Positions 38,690-47,271 of a stretch of 64,000 bases of DNA are shown here, in pieces. Numbering within the stretch: the first letter of the stretch is position 1; each line of letters begins with the position of its first letter. The notes under the pieces are model-generated. The model worked only from the letters and a program-made list of their open reading frames with translations, ran no database searches and was not told the origin of the DNA. The stretch is taken from NCBI GenBank assembly GCA_023242925.1, contig CP096134.1:496001-560000 (forward strand), read 5' to 3'. The position numbers and the translations under genes were made by a program. This DNA is from Hyphomonadaceae bacterium JAD_PAG50586_4 (lineage in GTDB: Bacteria; Pseudomonadota; Alphaproteobacteria; Caulobacterales; Aquidulcibacteraceae).

Positions 38690-40843
38690 ATGAGCATTTC
38701 AACAGTCATGCTCTCTGGTCTCTCGGGCCTTCGCGCGTCGCAAACCGCGCTGGGCGTGGTTTCGCAAAACATCGCCAACGCCAACACGCCCGGTTACGTC
38801 CGCGCCGAGTTGAAGCTCTCGCCGCTGGTTCTGCCCGGCCACAGCGGCGGCGTGCGCGTGGAATCTGTCACGCGCGCGGCCGACAAGTTTCTCTCCACCG
38901 CGAGCTATATCGCATCGGCGAGCCAGGCGAGCGCGGCCGCGCGCGCCGATCTGCTCACGCGCGCGCAAGAAGCGTGGGGCGATCCGAACGGCGACTCCTC
39001 GATGTTTGCGCAGCTCGATAACTTCTGGGCTGCCCTCGAAGACCTCGGTCTCGATTCTTCATCCGCACTGCGCCGCGGCGACGCCGTCAGCTCGCTGCAA
39101 GCGATGTATTCCGAGGTCAGCCGCATCGGCGAGACGATACAATCGCTCATCGTGGAATCAGACCAGCGCATCGCCGACGGCGTCGATGAAGCGCAAGATT
39201 TGATGGACCGCATATCCGACCTCAACGTCGAGATCTCGCTTACCAAGAACACCGGCGCGGACGCCACGGCGGCGGAGAACGTGCAAGCTGCGCTCGTGGA
39301 TCGCCTGTCGCAATTGATGGACGTGCGGGTCAGCGAGCAGGCGGCGGGCGGGGTTCACATTCGTACCAGCGGCGGCGCACTTCTCGTCGGCGCTGATGCC
39401 GCTCAACTTTCCTATGCGCCGAACGATTCAAACTTCGCCACCCACGGCGTGATCATCATCAACCCGCAGCTCGGCGCGAACACCAACCTCGAACCCATGC
39501 TGCAGGGCGGTGAAATTCGCGGCCTGATCCAAGCGCGCGACATTGATTTGCCTGCTCTGGCTGAAGCGCTCGGCGGTTTCGCGGCTGAGCTCGGCGATGC
39601 GCTGAACGAAGCGCACAATGACAGCACCGCATCACCAGCTCCGTCGAGCCTCACTGGTCGCCAAACCGGCTTGCTCGGCACGGATTCGCTAGGTTTCACT
39701 GGTAATTCCATCATCGGAATCACTGATGCGAGCGGCAATCTTGCGCAGCGGCTCAGCATCGATTTCGATACGGGCACGATCACTGGCGAAGATCCAGTTG
39801 CGACCTACAGTTTTGCGGGCGGCAGCATCAATGACTTTGTCTCGGCGCTAAACAGCGCGCTCGGCGCTGCAACTCCGCCGGGCTCCGCCAATTTCACCGG
39901 CGGCGTCCTGTCGATGAACGTCGTCAATGGCGGCATCGCCATCCAGCAGGACGCGACCGATCCGAGCGACCGCGCAGGCCGCGGCTTCTCACACTTCTTC
40001 GGCATGAACGACATCGTCTCGCGCCCGACGCCGATGTTCTTTGAACACGGCGTTCAAGGCGGCGATCCGCACGGCTTCAACGCCGGCGGCGAAATCACAT
40101 ACCAAGTCCGCGATAGTCTTGGCCGCATCGTCGGATCGCGCACGATCGCGATCGCCGGCGGCCTCGCAGCACCCGGCGCGAGCTGGAACGATCTGGTTTC
40201 TGAACTCAACGCCGCGGGCGCCGCGGGTCTCGGTGATTATGGCACGTTTTCGCAAGATCCGAACACGAGCCAGGTCACATTTGCTTCGGGCGCTGGCTAC
40301 ACGGTCGAGCTCCTTAAAGATTCCACGCAGCGCGGCGGCACCGGCATCTCATTTACCGCACTCAACGGCCTTTCCGGGGCCTCGACGATGGCGCGCGGCA
40401 TCGACCTGCAGGTCTCGCAGCGCGTTGCCAACACTCCGCTTTTGCTCGCGGTCGGCAAGCCCGACATGAGCATCGACATTGGCGATCGTCTGATTGAAGG
40501 CAGCGACAATCGCGGCGCCTCGGCGCTCTTGGCTATGCGCGACACGCAGCGCAGCTTCGCCGCCAATGGCGCGCTCACGGCGCAAACGACGACGCTGGCG
40601 AAGTACGCCGCGCGGCTCGGTGGCGAAGCCGGGCGCGTGTCGTCTGATGCCGATCGCGCCTATGTCGCCGCAACTGCTGTTTATAACGCCGCCGCGGATC
40701 GCCGCGCGTCGGTCGAAAGCGTGAACATGGACGACGAGCTCATGAAAATGACCGTCTATCAAAACTCCTACGCCGCATCGGCGCGCGTGATTCAGGCTGC
40801 GACGGAAATGATGGATGTCCTTTTGTCGCTCGGCATCCGGTGA
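38690..40843 (+). CDS. flgK: Flagellar hook-associated protein 1, FlgK
   Basis: A 717-residue junction protein between hook and filament. The N-terminus has LSGLRASQTALGVVSQNIAN and NANTPGYVRAELKLS, the flagellar rod signature. The C-terminus has SVNMDDELMKMTVYQNSYAASARVIQAATEMMDVLLSLG, split here between residues about 680 and 717. The large middle insert (about 300-600) is variable in the family and longer than in E. coli (547 residues in total). It is followed by flgL after 16 bases. Confidence 0.95.
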   Translation: MSISTVMLSGLSGLRASQTALGVVSQNIANANTPGYVRAELKLSPLVLPGHSGGVRVESVTRAADKFLSTASYIASASQASAAARADLLTRAQEAWGDPNGDSSMFAQLDNFWAALEDLGLDSSSALRRGDAVSSLQAMYSEVSRIGETIQSLIVESDQRIADGVDEAQDLMDRISDLNVEISLTKNTGADATAAENVQAALVDRLSQLMDVRVSEQAAGGVHIRTSGGALLVGADAAQLSYAPNDSNFATHGVIIINPQLGANTNLEPMLQGGEIRGLIQARDIDLPALAEALGGFAAELGDALNEAHNDSTASPAPSSLTGRQTGLLGTDSLGFTGNSIIGITDASGNLAQRLSIDFDTGTITGEDPVATYSFAGGSINDFVSALNSALGAATPPGSANFTGGVLSMNVVNGGIAIQQDATDPSDRAGRGFSHFFGMNDIVSRPTPMFFEHGVQGGDPHGFNAGGEITYQVRDSLGRIVGSRTIAIAGGLAAPGASWNDLVSELNAAGAAGLGDYGTFSQDPNTSQVTFASGAGYTVELLKDSTQRGGTGISFTALNGLSGASTMARGIDLQVSQRVANTPLLLAVGKPDMSIDIGDRLIEGSDNRGASALLAMRDTQRSFAANGALTAQTTTLAKYAARLGGEAGRVSSDADRAYVAATAVYNAAADRRASVESVNMDDELMKMTVYQNSYAASARVIQAATEMMDVLLSLGIR

Positions 40844-40859
40844 ATAGGGAAGCTCGCTC

Positions 40860-41783
40860 ATGACTGGCGCCGTTACTCTCGCCTTCATCAATCAGTCGAT
40901 GTCCGACTTGCGTCGGCTCACCGATCAAATGACGGACCTCAATCGGCAGATGTCGACGGGGGCCAAGCATCACGACCTCAAAGGTTTCGGCGGATCGTCG
41001 AGCCGCTTGCTCTCCGCGCGCACCTTGATGACGCAATCGGATTCGCGGGCCTCATTGCTGCAGCAAATGCAGGCGCGCTTTGGGGTGCAGGGTGCGGCGC
41101 TCGGCCAAGTCGCCGACGCGTCCACCACGCTCTCCCAATCCATCCGCGAGGCCATCAGCGCCAATGACGGACGCGGCATTTCAACCGAGCTCGAACTTTC
41201 GTTCGCCAGCGTTGTGCAGGCGCTGAACGAAACGTGGAACGGCAAACCGATGTTCGCGGGCGAACGTCAGGAAGGCAATCCGGTCCGCATCAATTCTCTT
41301 GACGAGCTGACGACCGCGATTACGCCGGATGCGCTCTTTGACGAAGCGGAGCGCCACCAGGTGGTGGACCTTGGCACAGGTTCGCCTACTGTATTGGCCG
41401 CGAAGGCCTCAGAATTGGCGCAACCCTTGTTCGACGCGATGCGCGAACTGAAAGCTCTATTGAACGCCAGCGGCGGCTCAATCGGTCAGCCCATCACGCT
41501 TTCTCAGCAAAACGAGCTGCTGCAGATCGCCGACGCACTCAGCGCGCAAGCGGTATCGTTCACCAACGAGCAAGCCCGCACCGGCCAGCTGCAAAAGCGC
41601 TACGAAACCGAGGACATCCGCCTGCAGGAACGCTCCGACCTCATTAAAAAGGAGATCGGCGAGCAGGCCGACGCTGACGGCGGCGAAGTCGCGATGCGGC
41701 TCTCGACGCTGACCTTGCAGTACGAGGCCTCTGCAAAAACCTTCGCGGAGCTCTCCAGGCTATCGCTGCTCGATTTCATCTAG
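40860..41783 (+). CDS. flgL: Flagellar hook-associated protein 3, FlgL
   Basis: A 307-residue flagellin-like protein: N-terminal coil with LRRLTDQMTDLNRQMSTGAK, central GNPVRINSLDEL domain (in place of the flagellin D2/D3) and C-terminal coil RLSTLTLQYEASAKTFAELS. It joins FlgK to the filament. No flagellin gene is in the window. Second gene of the flgK unit; about 120 bases without a clear terminator follow before mnmA. Confidence 0.92.
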   Translation: MTGAVTLAFINQSMSDLRRLTDQMTDLNRQMSTGAKHHDLKGFGGSSSRLLSARTLMTQSDSRASLLQQMQARFGVQGAALGQVADASTTLSQSIREAISANDGRGISTELELSFASVVQALNETWNGKPMFAGERQEGNPVRINSLDELTTAITPDALFDEAERHQVVDLGTGSPTVLAAKASELAQPLFDAMRELKALLNASGGSIGQPITLSQQNELLQIADALSAQAVSFTNEQARTGQLQKRYETEDIRLQERSDLIKKEIGEQADADGGEVAMRLSTLTLQYEASAKTFAELSRLSLLDFI

Positions 41784-41902
41784 CGGTTCCGCCGAGACCC
41801 GCGCTCCTGTAACGGCCGGCGAGAACACCCTAGGCGCTGAGGATTTCTGGCTTTATATCACCCCCTTCGCTCCGGGCCTTGAACCCGGTGGGGAAGGACC
41901 AA

Positions 41903-43081
41903 ATGACGACAGTTTTGGATGACCGGGCCGGCGCTGGTCCCGCGCCGCGTGGCGCACCTCTCAACAGTCTAGGCTTCGCCAAGCCGCCGTCGCAAACCCG
42001 CGTCGTCGCCGCCATGTCCGGCGGCGTGGATTCATCTGTGGTCGCGGCGATGCTGAAGCGCGAAGGTTATGACGTCATCGGCGTCACGCTCCAGCTCTAT
42101 GATCACGGCGCCGCCATCAACAAAGCCGGCTCCTGTTGCGCCGGCCAAGATATCCACGACGCGCGCCGCGTCGCCGATAGCGTCGGCATCCCGCATTACG
42201 TGCTCGATTACGAAAGCCGTTTCCGCAATGCGGTGATGGACGATTTCGCCGACACCTATCTCGCGGGCGCGACGCCGATCCCATGCGTGCGTTGCAATCA
42301 AACCGTGAAGTTCGCCGATCTGAAGCGCGTCGCCGAGGATCTCGGCGCCGATTGCTTGGCGACCGGCCATTACGTGCAACGCGTCGACGGCGAAGCCGGC
42401 CCCGAACTCCATCGCGCCGCCGATGCAAGCCGCGATCAAAGCTATTTCCTGTTCGCCACCACGCGCGCGCAGCTCGATTTTCTTCGCTTTCCGCTTGGCG
42501 GCTTGCCGAAGACACAAGTGCGCGAGCTCGCCGCCGAGCTTGGCCTGCGCGTTGCTGAAAAGCCGGACAGCCAAGACATCTGCTTCGTGCCCAACGGCAA
42601 ATACCAAGCCGTGGTCGAAAAGCTGCGCCCTGGCGCGATCGAGCCGGGTGAGATCGTCCACATCGACGGCCGCGTCATGGGCGCGCACAACGGCGTGATC
42701 AATTTCACCGTCGGCCAACGCCGCGGCCTGGGCGTCGCCACCGGCGAACCGCTCTTCGTCGTGAAGCTCGACGCGCCCAACAAGCGCGTCATCGTCGGCC
42801 CACGAGAAGCACTCGGCGTCAAGCGCATCGCGCTCAAAGAAGTGAACTGGATTGGCGAGTCCGCCGCCAACGAAGATGCGCTCGACGGCCGGGAAATCCT
42901 TGTCCGCGTCCGCTCCGCCCGCGAACCTACGCCAGCAACCTTGCGCGTGGGCGCCGGCTGGCACGTTGACCTTGCGACGCCCGAAGAGGGCGTTGCGCCC
43001 GGCCAAGCCGCCGTGTTCTATGATCCGAGAACGTCGCGCGTGCTCGGTGGCGGCTGGATCATGGCGACGGAGACTAAGTGA
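41903..43081 (+). CDS. mnmA: tRNA-specific 2-thiouridylase MnmA
   Basis: A 392-residue enzyme that puts sulfur on C2 of the wobble uridine (U34) of Lys, Glu and Gln tRNAs. The PP-loop is [17 protein letters not shown]; the catalytic cysteine is in [11 protein letters not shown] and the second in [13 protein letters not shown]-terminal beta-barrel domains follow ([17 protein letters not shown]). ATG 41903 is chosen because GGGGAAGG precedes it by five bases; a TTG eight codons upstream is less likely. Its TGA overlaps the GTG of the next gene. Confidence 0.96.
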   Translation: MTTVLDDRAGAGPAPRGAPLNSLGFAKPPSQTRVVAAMSGGVDSSVVAAMLKREGYDVIGVTLQLYDHGAAINKAGSCCAGQDIHDARRVADSVGIPHYVLDYESRFRNAVMDDFADTYLAGATPIPCVRCNQTVKFADLKRVAEDLGADCLATGHYVQRVDGEAGPELHRAADASRDQSYFLFATTRAQLDFLRFPLGGLPKTQVRELAAELGLRVAEKPDSQDICFVPNGKYQAVVEKLRPGAIEPGEIVHIDGRVMGAHNGVINFTVGQRRGLGVATGEPLFVVKLDAPNKRVIVGPREALGVKRIALKEVNWIGESAANEDALDGREILVRVRSAREPTPATLRVGAGWHVDLATPEEGVAPGQAAVFYDPRTSRVLGGGWIMATETK

Positions 43082-43845
43082 GCCTCGACGACGACGCCCG
43101 CGCATTGCTCAAGGATGTGATGACGCCAAAGCGTCGTGCGCGCGTGCGTCTCGCCGAGCCGCTGCGCGAGGCGCAGAGCTTCGAGATCGATACGCCTTAT
43201 GGCAAGATCGCGGCATGGCGTTTGGGCGTGGGGCCGGCTGTGCTGTGCGTGCATGGTTGGCAGGACGACAACGCGCTGTGGTCGCCGCTGATCCAAGCTT
43301 TGGCCGAACTCGGCATCGCTGTTGTCGCGCTAGATTTGCCGGGCCACGGCCATTCGGAAGGCGATCGCTGCACGCCGCCGCGCGCGGCTGCTGCGATCCA
43401 AGCCGTCGTCGATCAACTCGGCCCGATTGATAGCGTGGTGACGCACTCGTTCGGTGGCCCGGCGACCTCGCTGGCGCTGTCGAAGGGCCTCAACGTCCGT
43501 CGTGCCGTACTGATCGCATCACCGCGTGGACGCAATCGGCGTTGGTTTCACGTCGCCGAAGAGCGCGGTCTCTCGGAAGATGTCGTCAGTCGCGCGCGTG
43601 AGCTGTACGCGGAAGAGGTAGGGCCGGACCATTCCGTGTTCGATCTCGCCGAAGTCGCGAAAAACTTCAAAGCCGAAGCGCTCATCATCCACTCGCTCGA
43701 TGACGACGCCGTCGAATGGGACAATGCCCAAGCCATCGCCGATGCATGGCCCGGCGCTGAACTTGTGCTCTGCGACGATCTAGGCCATCGCATGATCGCG
43801 CAGGATCGCGGCATCATTGAGCGCGTGGTGCAATTCGTGGCCTAA
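43078..43845 (+). CDS. Alpha/beta hydrolase
   Basis: A 255-residue serine-hydrolase-fold protein. Oxyanion-side motif [14 protein letters not shown], a nucleophile elbow [13 protein letters not shown] with Ser, catalytic Asp probably in SLDDDAVEW and His in DDLGHRMIA. The GTG start overlaps the mnmA TGA (GTGA), so it is translated with mnmA. The substrate is unknown; no lipase, esterase or dehalogenase signature stands out. Its stop overlaps the stop of the convergent MarR gene by four bases. Confidence 0.85.
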   Translation: MSLDDDARALLKDVMTPKRRARVRLAEPLREAQSFEIDTPYGKIAAWRLGVGPAVLCVHGWQDDNALWSPLIQALAELGIAVVALDLPGHGHSEGDRCTPPRAAAAIQAVVDQLGPIDSVVTHSFGGPATSLALSKGLNVRRAVLIASPRGRNRRWFHVAEERGLSEDVVSRARELYAEEVGPDHSVFDLAEVAKNFKAEALIIHSLDDDAVEWDNAQAIADAWPGAELVLCDDLGHRMIAQDRGIIERVVQFVA

Positions 43846-44300
43846 GCCGACAATCTCTCCGTCGCCCGCAATACCCGCTCCACATCGCGCGGCGATACGA
43901 TTTCCGTCACTTCCGCTTGCGCGCGTTTCCAGCACGCGTACGCCGTCTTCACTTTCGCGCGGCCCTCGCGCGTCAAGCGCACACGCTTTACGCGGCCATT
44001 CTCAGCGTCCGCGAAAATCTCCAACCAGCCCAGCTCTTCCAGCGGCCGCAGCGTGCGCGATAGGGTGGAGAGCGAAAGCTCCCGCTTCTCCGCCAGCCGC
44101 GACATCGTCAGCTCCGGCTCTTCCGCACTCGCCACCAGCATGCCGAATTGCGACATGGTCACGCCGCTCTCGGCCATGCGCGCTTCGTAGAGCGCCAAGA
44201 GCCGCTTCGTCGCCGTGCGCATGCGCAGATAGAGGCAAGGGGCTGCCGCATCAGCGCTGATGCGTGATGTCAGCAATGGCGAGGACTCACGTTTCGGCAT
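43842..44300 (-). CDS. MarR-family transcriptional regulator
   Basis: A 152-residue regulator with winged helix: GVTMSQFGMLVASAEEPELTM, recognition helix ELSLSTLSRTLRPLEELGWLE and wing NGRVKRVRLTREGRAKV. ATG 44300 leaves 37 bases to a perfect palindrome at 44338-44351; a longer start would run through that palindrome. It is divergent from a thioesterase-thiolase pair, which it probably controls, with the ligand likely an acyl-CoA or aromatic acid (inference). Confidence 0.87.
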   Translation of the reverse strand: MPKRESSPLLTSRISADAAAPCLYLRMRTATKRLLALYEARMAESGVTMSQFGMLVASAEEPELTMSRLAEKRELSLSTLSRTLRPLEELGWLEIFADAENGRVKRVRLTREGRAKVKTAYACWKRAQAEVTEIVSPRDVERVLRATERLSA

Positions 44301-44337
44301 CTTGACGATTGCCTTTCCGGCTTCTAATTGGATGATA

Positions 44338-44351
44338 CTTGTATATACAAG
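44338..44351. promoter_or_regulatory. Perfect 14-bp palindrome, probable MarR operator
   Basis: CTTGTATATACAAG is a perfect palindrome located in the 65-base gap between the divergent MarR and thioesterase genes, 14 bases before the thioesterase ATG. Size, symmetry and place are as expected for a MarR dimer site. Confidence 0.75.
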
Positions 44352-44365
44352 CAAGGCAAGTCCAG

Positions 44366-44854
44366 ATGGCCGATGCCGCGAAATTTGACCCGCAAGCCGC
44401 AGCGCAATTGCTTATGAGCATGACTGGCCTTGAAGCCATGCAAAGCCTGATCGACGGCCAGCACAGTGCGCCCTCGATCGGGGCAACGCTCGGCTTTACG
44501 CTCGCCGAAGTTGAAGATGGCAAAGCCGTATTCGTCGGCGAACCCAGCGACCGTGTCCTCAATCCGCTCGGCATCGTCCACGGCGGCTGGGCGCTGACCT
44601 TGATCGATAGCTGCACCGGTTGCGCGGCGCATACGACGCTGCCGGCGGGTGTTGGCTACACAAGTGTCGAAACAAAGGTGAATTTTGTACGGGCGATCAC
44701 GCCCGCGACCGGCCAAGTTCGCGCCGAGGGCCGGGTGGTCGCCCGCGGCCGCACCATCATTACCGCCGAGGGCACGCTGACGGATTCCAAGGGCAAATTG
44801 TTGGCGCATGGCACCTCGACCCTTATGGTGCTGCGTCCAGAAGCGCGCGGCTGA
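44366..44854 (+). CDS. PaaI-family hot-dog thioesterase
   Basis: A 162-residue acyl-CoA thioesterase-like protein: GFTLAEVEDGKAVFVGEP, the family motif NPLGIVHGGWALTLIDSC with Asp at the active site, SVETKVNFVRAITPATG and GRTIITAEGTLTDSKGKLLAHGTST. Members hydrolyse acyl- or aryl-CoA esters. ATG 44366 is taken because the earlier TTG lies inside the palindrome. It is followed by a thiolase gene 26 bases on. Confidence 0.87.
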   Translation: MADAAKFDPQAAAQLLMSMTGLEAMQSLIDGQHSAPSIGATLGFTLAEVEDGKAVFVGEPSDRVLNPLGIVHGGWALTLIDSCTGCAAHTTLPAGVGYTSVETKVNFVRAITPATGQVRAEGRVVARGRTIITAEGTLTDSKGKLLAHGTSTLMVLRPEARG

Positions 44855-44880
44855 ACGCTGGCGCGGGAAGAGAGGAAATT

Positions 44881-46041
44881 ATGAGCGAAGATATCGTAAT
44901 CGTCGGTATGGCCCGCACGCCGATGGGTGGGTTGCTGGGTGAGCTGGCGAACCTCTCGGCGCCGGAATTGGGCGCGGTCGCTGTGAAGGCCGCTGTCGCG
45001 GAAGCTGGCACGGGCGGCGCGGACGCGATCTTCATGGGCAATGTGCTCTCGGCCGGACTTGGCCAAGCGCCTGCGCGCCAGGCCGCGTTGAGGGCCGGCC
45101 TCGCGAAATCGACGCAAGCGGTGACGCTCAACAAGATGTGCGGCTCGGGCCTGCAGGCGGTGGCGATGGCGCGCCAGGCCTTGCTCGCCGGTGAATCGGA
45201 CGCCGTGATCGCCGGCGGCATGGAAAGCATGACGCGCGCGCCGTTCTTGATGTCGAAGCATCGCGGCGGCCAAAAGTACGGCCACGACAAGCTCTTCGAC
45301 CACATGGCGCTCGATGGTCTCGAGGACGCGTACGAAGGCCTCGCAATGGGCGTCTATGCCGATCAGACGGCGAAGGAATATCAATTTTCACGCGAGGCGC
45401 AGGATGCGTTCGCGCTGGAGACGTTGAAGCGCGCGCAAAGCGCGACGGCGGAAGGTCGGTTCAAGCGCGAAATCGCGGCGATTGAATCCAAGGCCGGCGC
45501 TATCGATACCGACGAGCTTCCGCGCAAAGCGCGCCCGGATAAAATCCCTTCTCTGAAGGCGGCGTTCACGCAAGACGGGACGATCACCGCCGCCAACGCG
45601 TCGGCGATTTCTGACGGCGCCGCGGCTTTGGTGCTGATGCGCAAGTCCGACGCTGAGAAGCAAGGCCGCAAGATTATTGCGCGCATCGTCGCGCAAAGCT
45701 CGCACGCGCACGAACCGCAGAAATTTACCACCGCGCCCGTGCCGGCGATCCAAAAAGCGCTCGCCCGCGCCGGCTGGACAACCAGCGACGTCGATCTCTG
45801 GGAGATCAACGAAGCCTTCGCCATCGTGCCGATGATCGCGATGAAAGAGCTCGGCATCAGCCACGACATCCTCAACGTCAATGGCGGCGCTTGCGCGCTT
45901 GGCCACCCGATCGGCGCCTCGGGCGCACGCATTCTCGTGACGCTGCTCGCGGCGATGGAAGCGCAAAACGCCAAGCGCGGCGTAGCCTCGCTCTGCATCG
46001 GCGGCGGCGAAGGCATCGCGCTCGCGGTGGAACGCGCATAA
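44881..46041 (+). CDS. Acetyl-CoA C-acetyltransferase (thiolase)
   Basis: A 386-residue thiolase. Active-site Cys is C87 in NKMCGSGLQAV; the C-terminal His and Cys are in NEAFAIVP, NVNGGACALGHPIGASGAR and LCIGGGEG. It condenses or cleaves acyl-CoA with acetyl-CoA. The length and GMESMTRAPFLM loop fit biosynthetic-type AtoB/PhaA. The start is the ATG with AGAGGAAA upstream. With the thioesterase and MarR genes it forms a small acyl-CoA unit. Confidence 0.94.
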   Translation: MSEDIVIVGMARTPMGGLLGELANLSAPELGAVAVKAAVAEAGTGGADAIFMGNVLSAGLGQAPARQAALRAGLAKSTQAVTLNKMCGSGLQAVAMARQALLAGESDAVIAGGMESMTRAPFLMSKHRGGQKYGHDKLFDHMALDGLEDAYEGLAMGVYADQTAKEYQFSREAQDAFALETLKRAQSATAEGRFKREIAAIESKAGAIDTDELPRKARPDKIPSLKAAFTQDGTITAANASAISDGAAALVLMRKSDAEKQGRKIIARIVAQSSHAHEPQKFTTAPVPAIQKALARAGWTTSDVDLWEINEAFAIVPMIAMKELGISHDILNVNGGACALGHPIGASGARILVTLLAAMEAQNAKRGVASLCIGGGEGIALAVERA

Positions 46042-46049
46042 TGTGATCT

Positions 46050-46155
46050 GGAACTCTCCCCTCGCGGGGAAGGCAGGGAGGGGGTGACGGCGGTGTCGTT
46101 TCAAAATGTAGCGCTTGCACCCCCACCTCCAACTCCCCCGCAAGGGGGAGGAGGG
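46050..46155. repeat. GC-rich intergenic hairpin pair; second hairpin covers a Shine-Dalgarno sequence
   Basis: Two hairpins lie between the thiolase and DUF2332 genes. The first is TCCCC-tcgc-GGGGA near 46056-46069. The second is a perfect 7-bp stem CTCCCCC-gcaa-GGGGGAG at 46133-46150 with a GNRA loop. Its 3' arm is also the ribosome site of the ATG at 46159. G-rich and C-rich runs between the two suggest the pieces can pair with each other, as in dispersed intergenic repeats of alphaproteobacteria. Confidence 0.6.
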
Positions 46156-46158
46156 CAG

Positions 46159-47214
46159 ATGAGCGACGAACGCATCACCGGCCACTTTCGCGAGCAAGCG
46201 CGCTTCTGCGTCGAATACGGCTCGCCCTTCACCGGCGATCTTATCAATCGCATGGCCGACGATGTCGAAGCCAACGGCCCCACCGCGCAGGTCATTGGCG
46301 CCTGGCAAACAAACCCCCGCGCTGACGCGCTGGCGCTGCGTCTTACCGGGGCGCTGCATTCCGCTTCGCTCACGAAGCGCGATGGCGCCCTTCATGCGCT
46401 CTATCCTGCGCAAAATCCAGATTGGCGCATGGATAAGATCTGGCCCGTCGCGCGCGCATTTCTCGAACGCGAACGCGCTTGGGTGCAGAGCTTCATCACC
46501 TCGCCGCCACAGACCAACGAAACGCGTCGCGCCATCGCTTTGCTCACCGGTTTTCTCGCCTTCGCGCAGCATTGGAAAGGCCCGATCGACACGCTCGAAA
46601 TCGGCGCCAGCGCCGGCCTCAATCTCAATTGGGATCGCTTCGCCTATCGCACGCAAACTTGGTCATGGGGCAGGGGCAGCCCGGTCGTCATCGACACCGA
46701 TTGGAACGGCGCCCCGCCGCGGCTTTCACCCATCACGATCCGCAATCGCGCCGCCTGCGATCTCAATCCGCTCGACATTCGCGACGAACCCGCGCGTCTC
46801 CAACTCAAATCCTACATCTGGCCCGATCAAGCCGAGCGCCTCGCGCGCTTCGATGGCGCCGTCGCGCTCGCGATCGAACACGACACGCGCGTCGATCGCG
46901 CTGACGCTGCGCGATGGCTCGCGCAAAAGCTAGAAACGCGCGCGCAGGACGCCGCAACGATCGTCTATCATTCCGTGTTCCTGCAATACCCGCCGCGCGA
47001 GGCGCGCGAAGCCATTGTCAACGCCATTCAAGACGCTGGCGCTAAAGCCACATCGTCGGCGCCGATCGCCTGGGTCCGGCTCGAACCCGAAGCCGTCACC
47101 GACGGCATCCACAACGGCCTCCGTTTCGTCGTCGATCTGCACACCTGGCCCACCGGCCAACGCCAAATCCTCGCCTACACCGACGGCCACGTCCGCAATG
47201 TCTGGGCCGCATAA
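46159..47214 (+). CDS. DUF2332 family protein
   Basis: A 351-residue protein of a family without known function. Family landmarks: FREQARFCVEYGSPFTGDL, LLTGFLAFAQHWKGP, DTLEIGASAGLNLNWDRF (a SAM-methyltransferase-like GxSxG loop), AIEHDTRVDR, VYHSVFLQYPP and RLEPEAVTDGIHNGLRF. The Rossmann-like loop suggests a methyltransferase fold, but nobody has shown activity as far as I know. The start is set by the GGGGGAGGAGGG ribosome site, which is itself inside a hairpin. Confidence 0.83.
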   Translation: MSDERITGHFREQARFCVEYGSPFTGDLINRMADDVEANGPTAQVIGAWQTNPRADALALRLTGALHSASLTKRDGALHALYPAQNPDWRMDKIWPVARAFLERERAWVQSFITSPPQTNETRRAIALLTGFLAFAQHWKGPIDTLEIGASAGLNLNWDRFAYRTQTWSWGRGSPVVIDTDWNGAPPRLSPITIRNRAACDLNPLDIRDEPARLQLKSYIWPDQAERLARFDGAVALAIEHDTRVDRADAARWLAQKLETRAQDAATIVYHSVFLQYPPREAREAIVNAIQDAGAKATSSAPIAWVRLEPEAVTDGIHNGLRFVVDLHTWPTGQRQILAYTDGHVRNVWAA

Positions 47215-47271
47215 GCGGTCAGGCGCCGAAAGCCTATTGATCGGGGCGCGCACCTCCGCTCATGTCGGGCC

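Noticed and set aside
41784..41902. Possible riboswitch or terminator between flgL and mnmA
   Set aside because: Only short, broken GC-rich complementarity; no stable hairpin with a T-run and no known riboswitch core.
45388..46656. Open frame of 422 codons on the minus strand over the thiolase and DUF2332 genes
   Set aside because: It crosses two well-supported genes and an intergenic hairpin with no homology or start signal.
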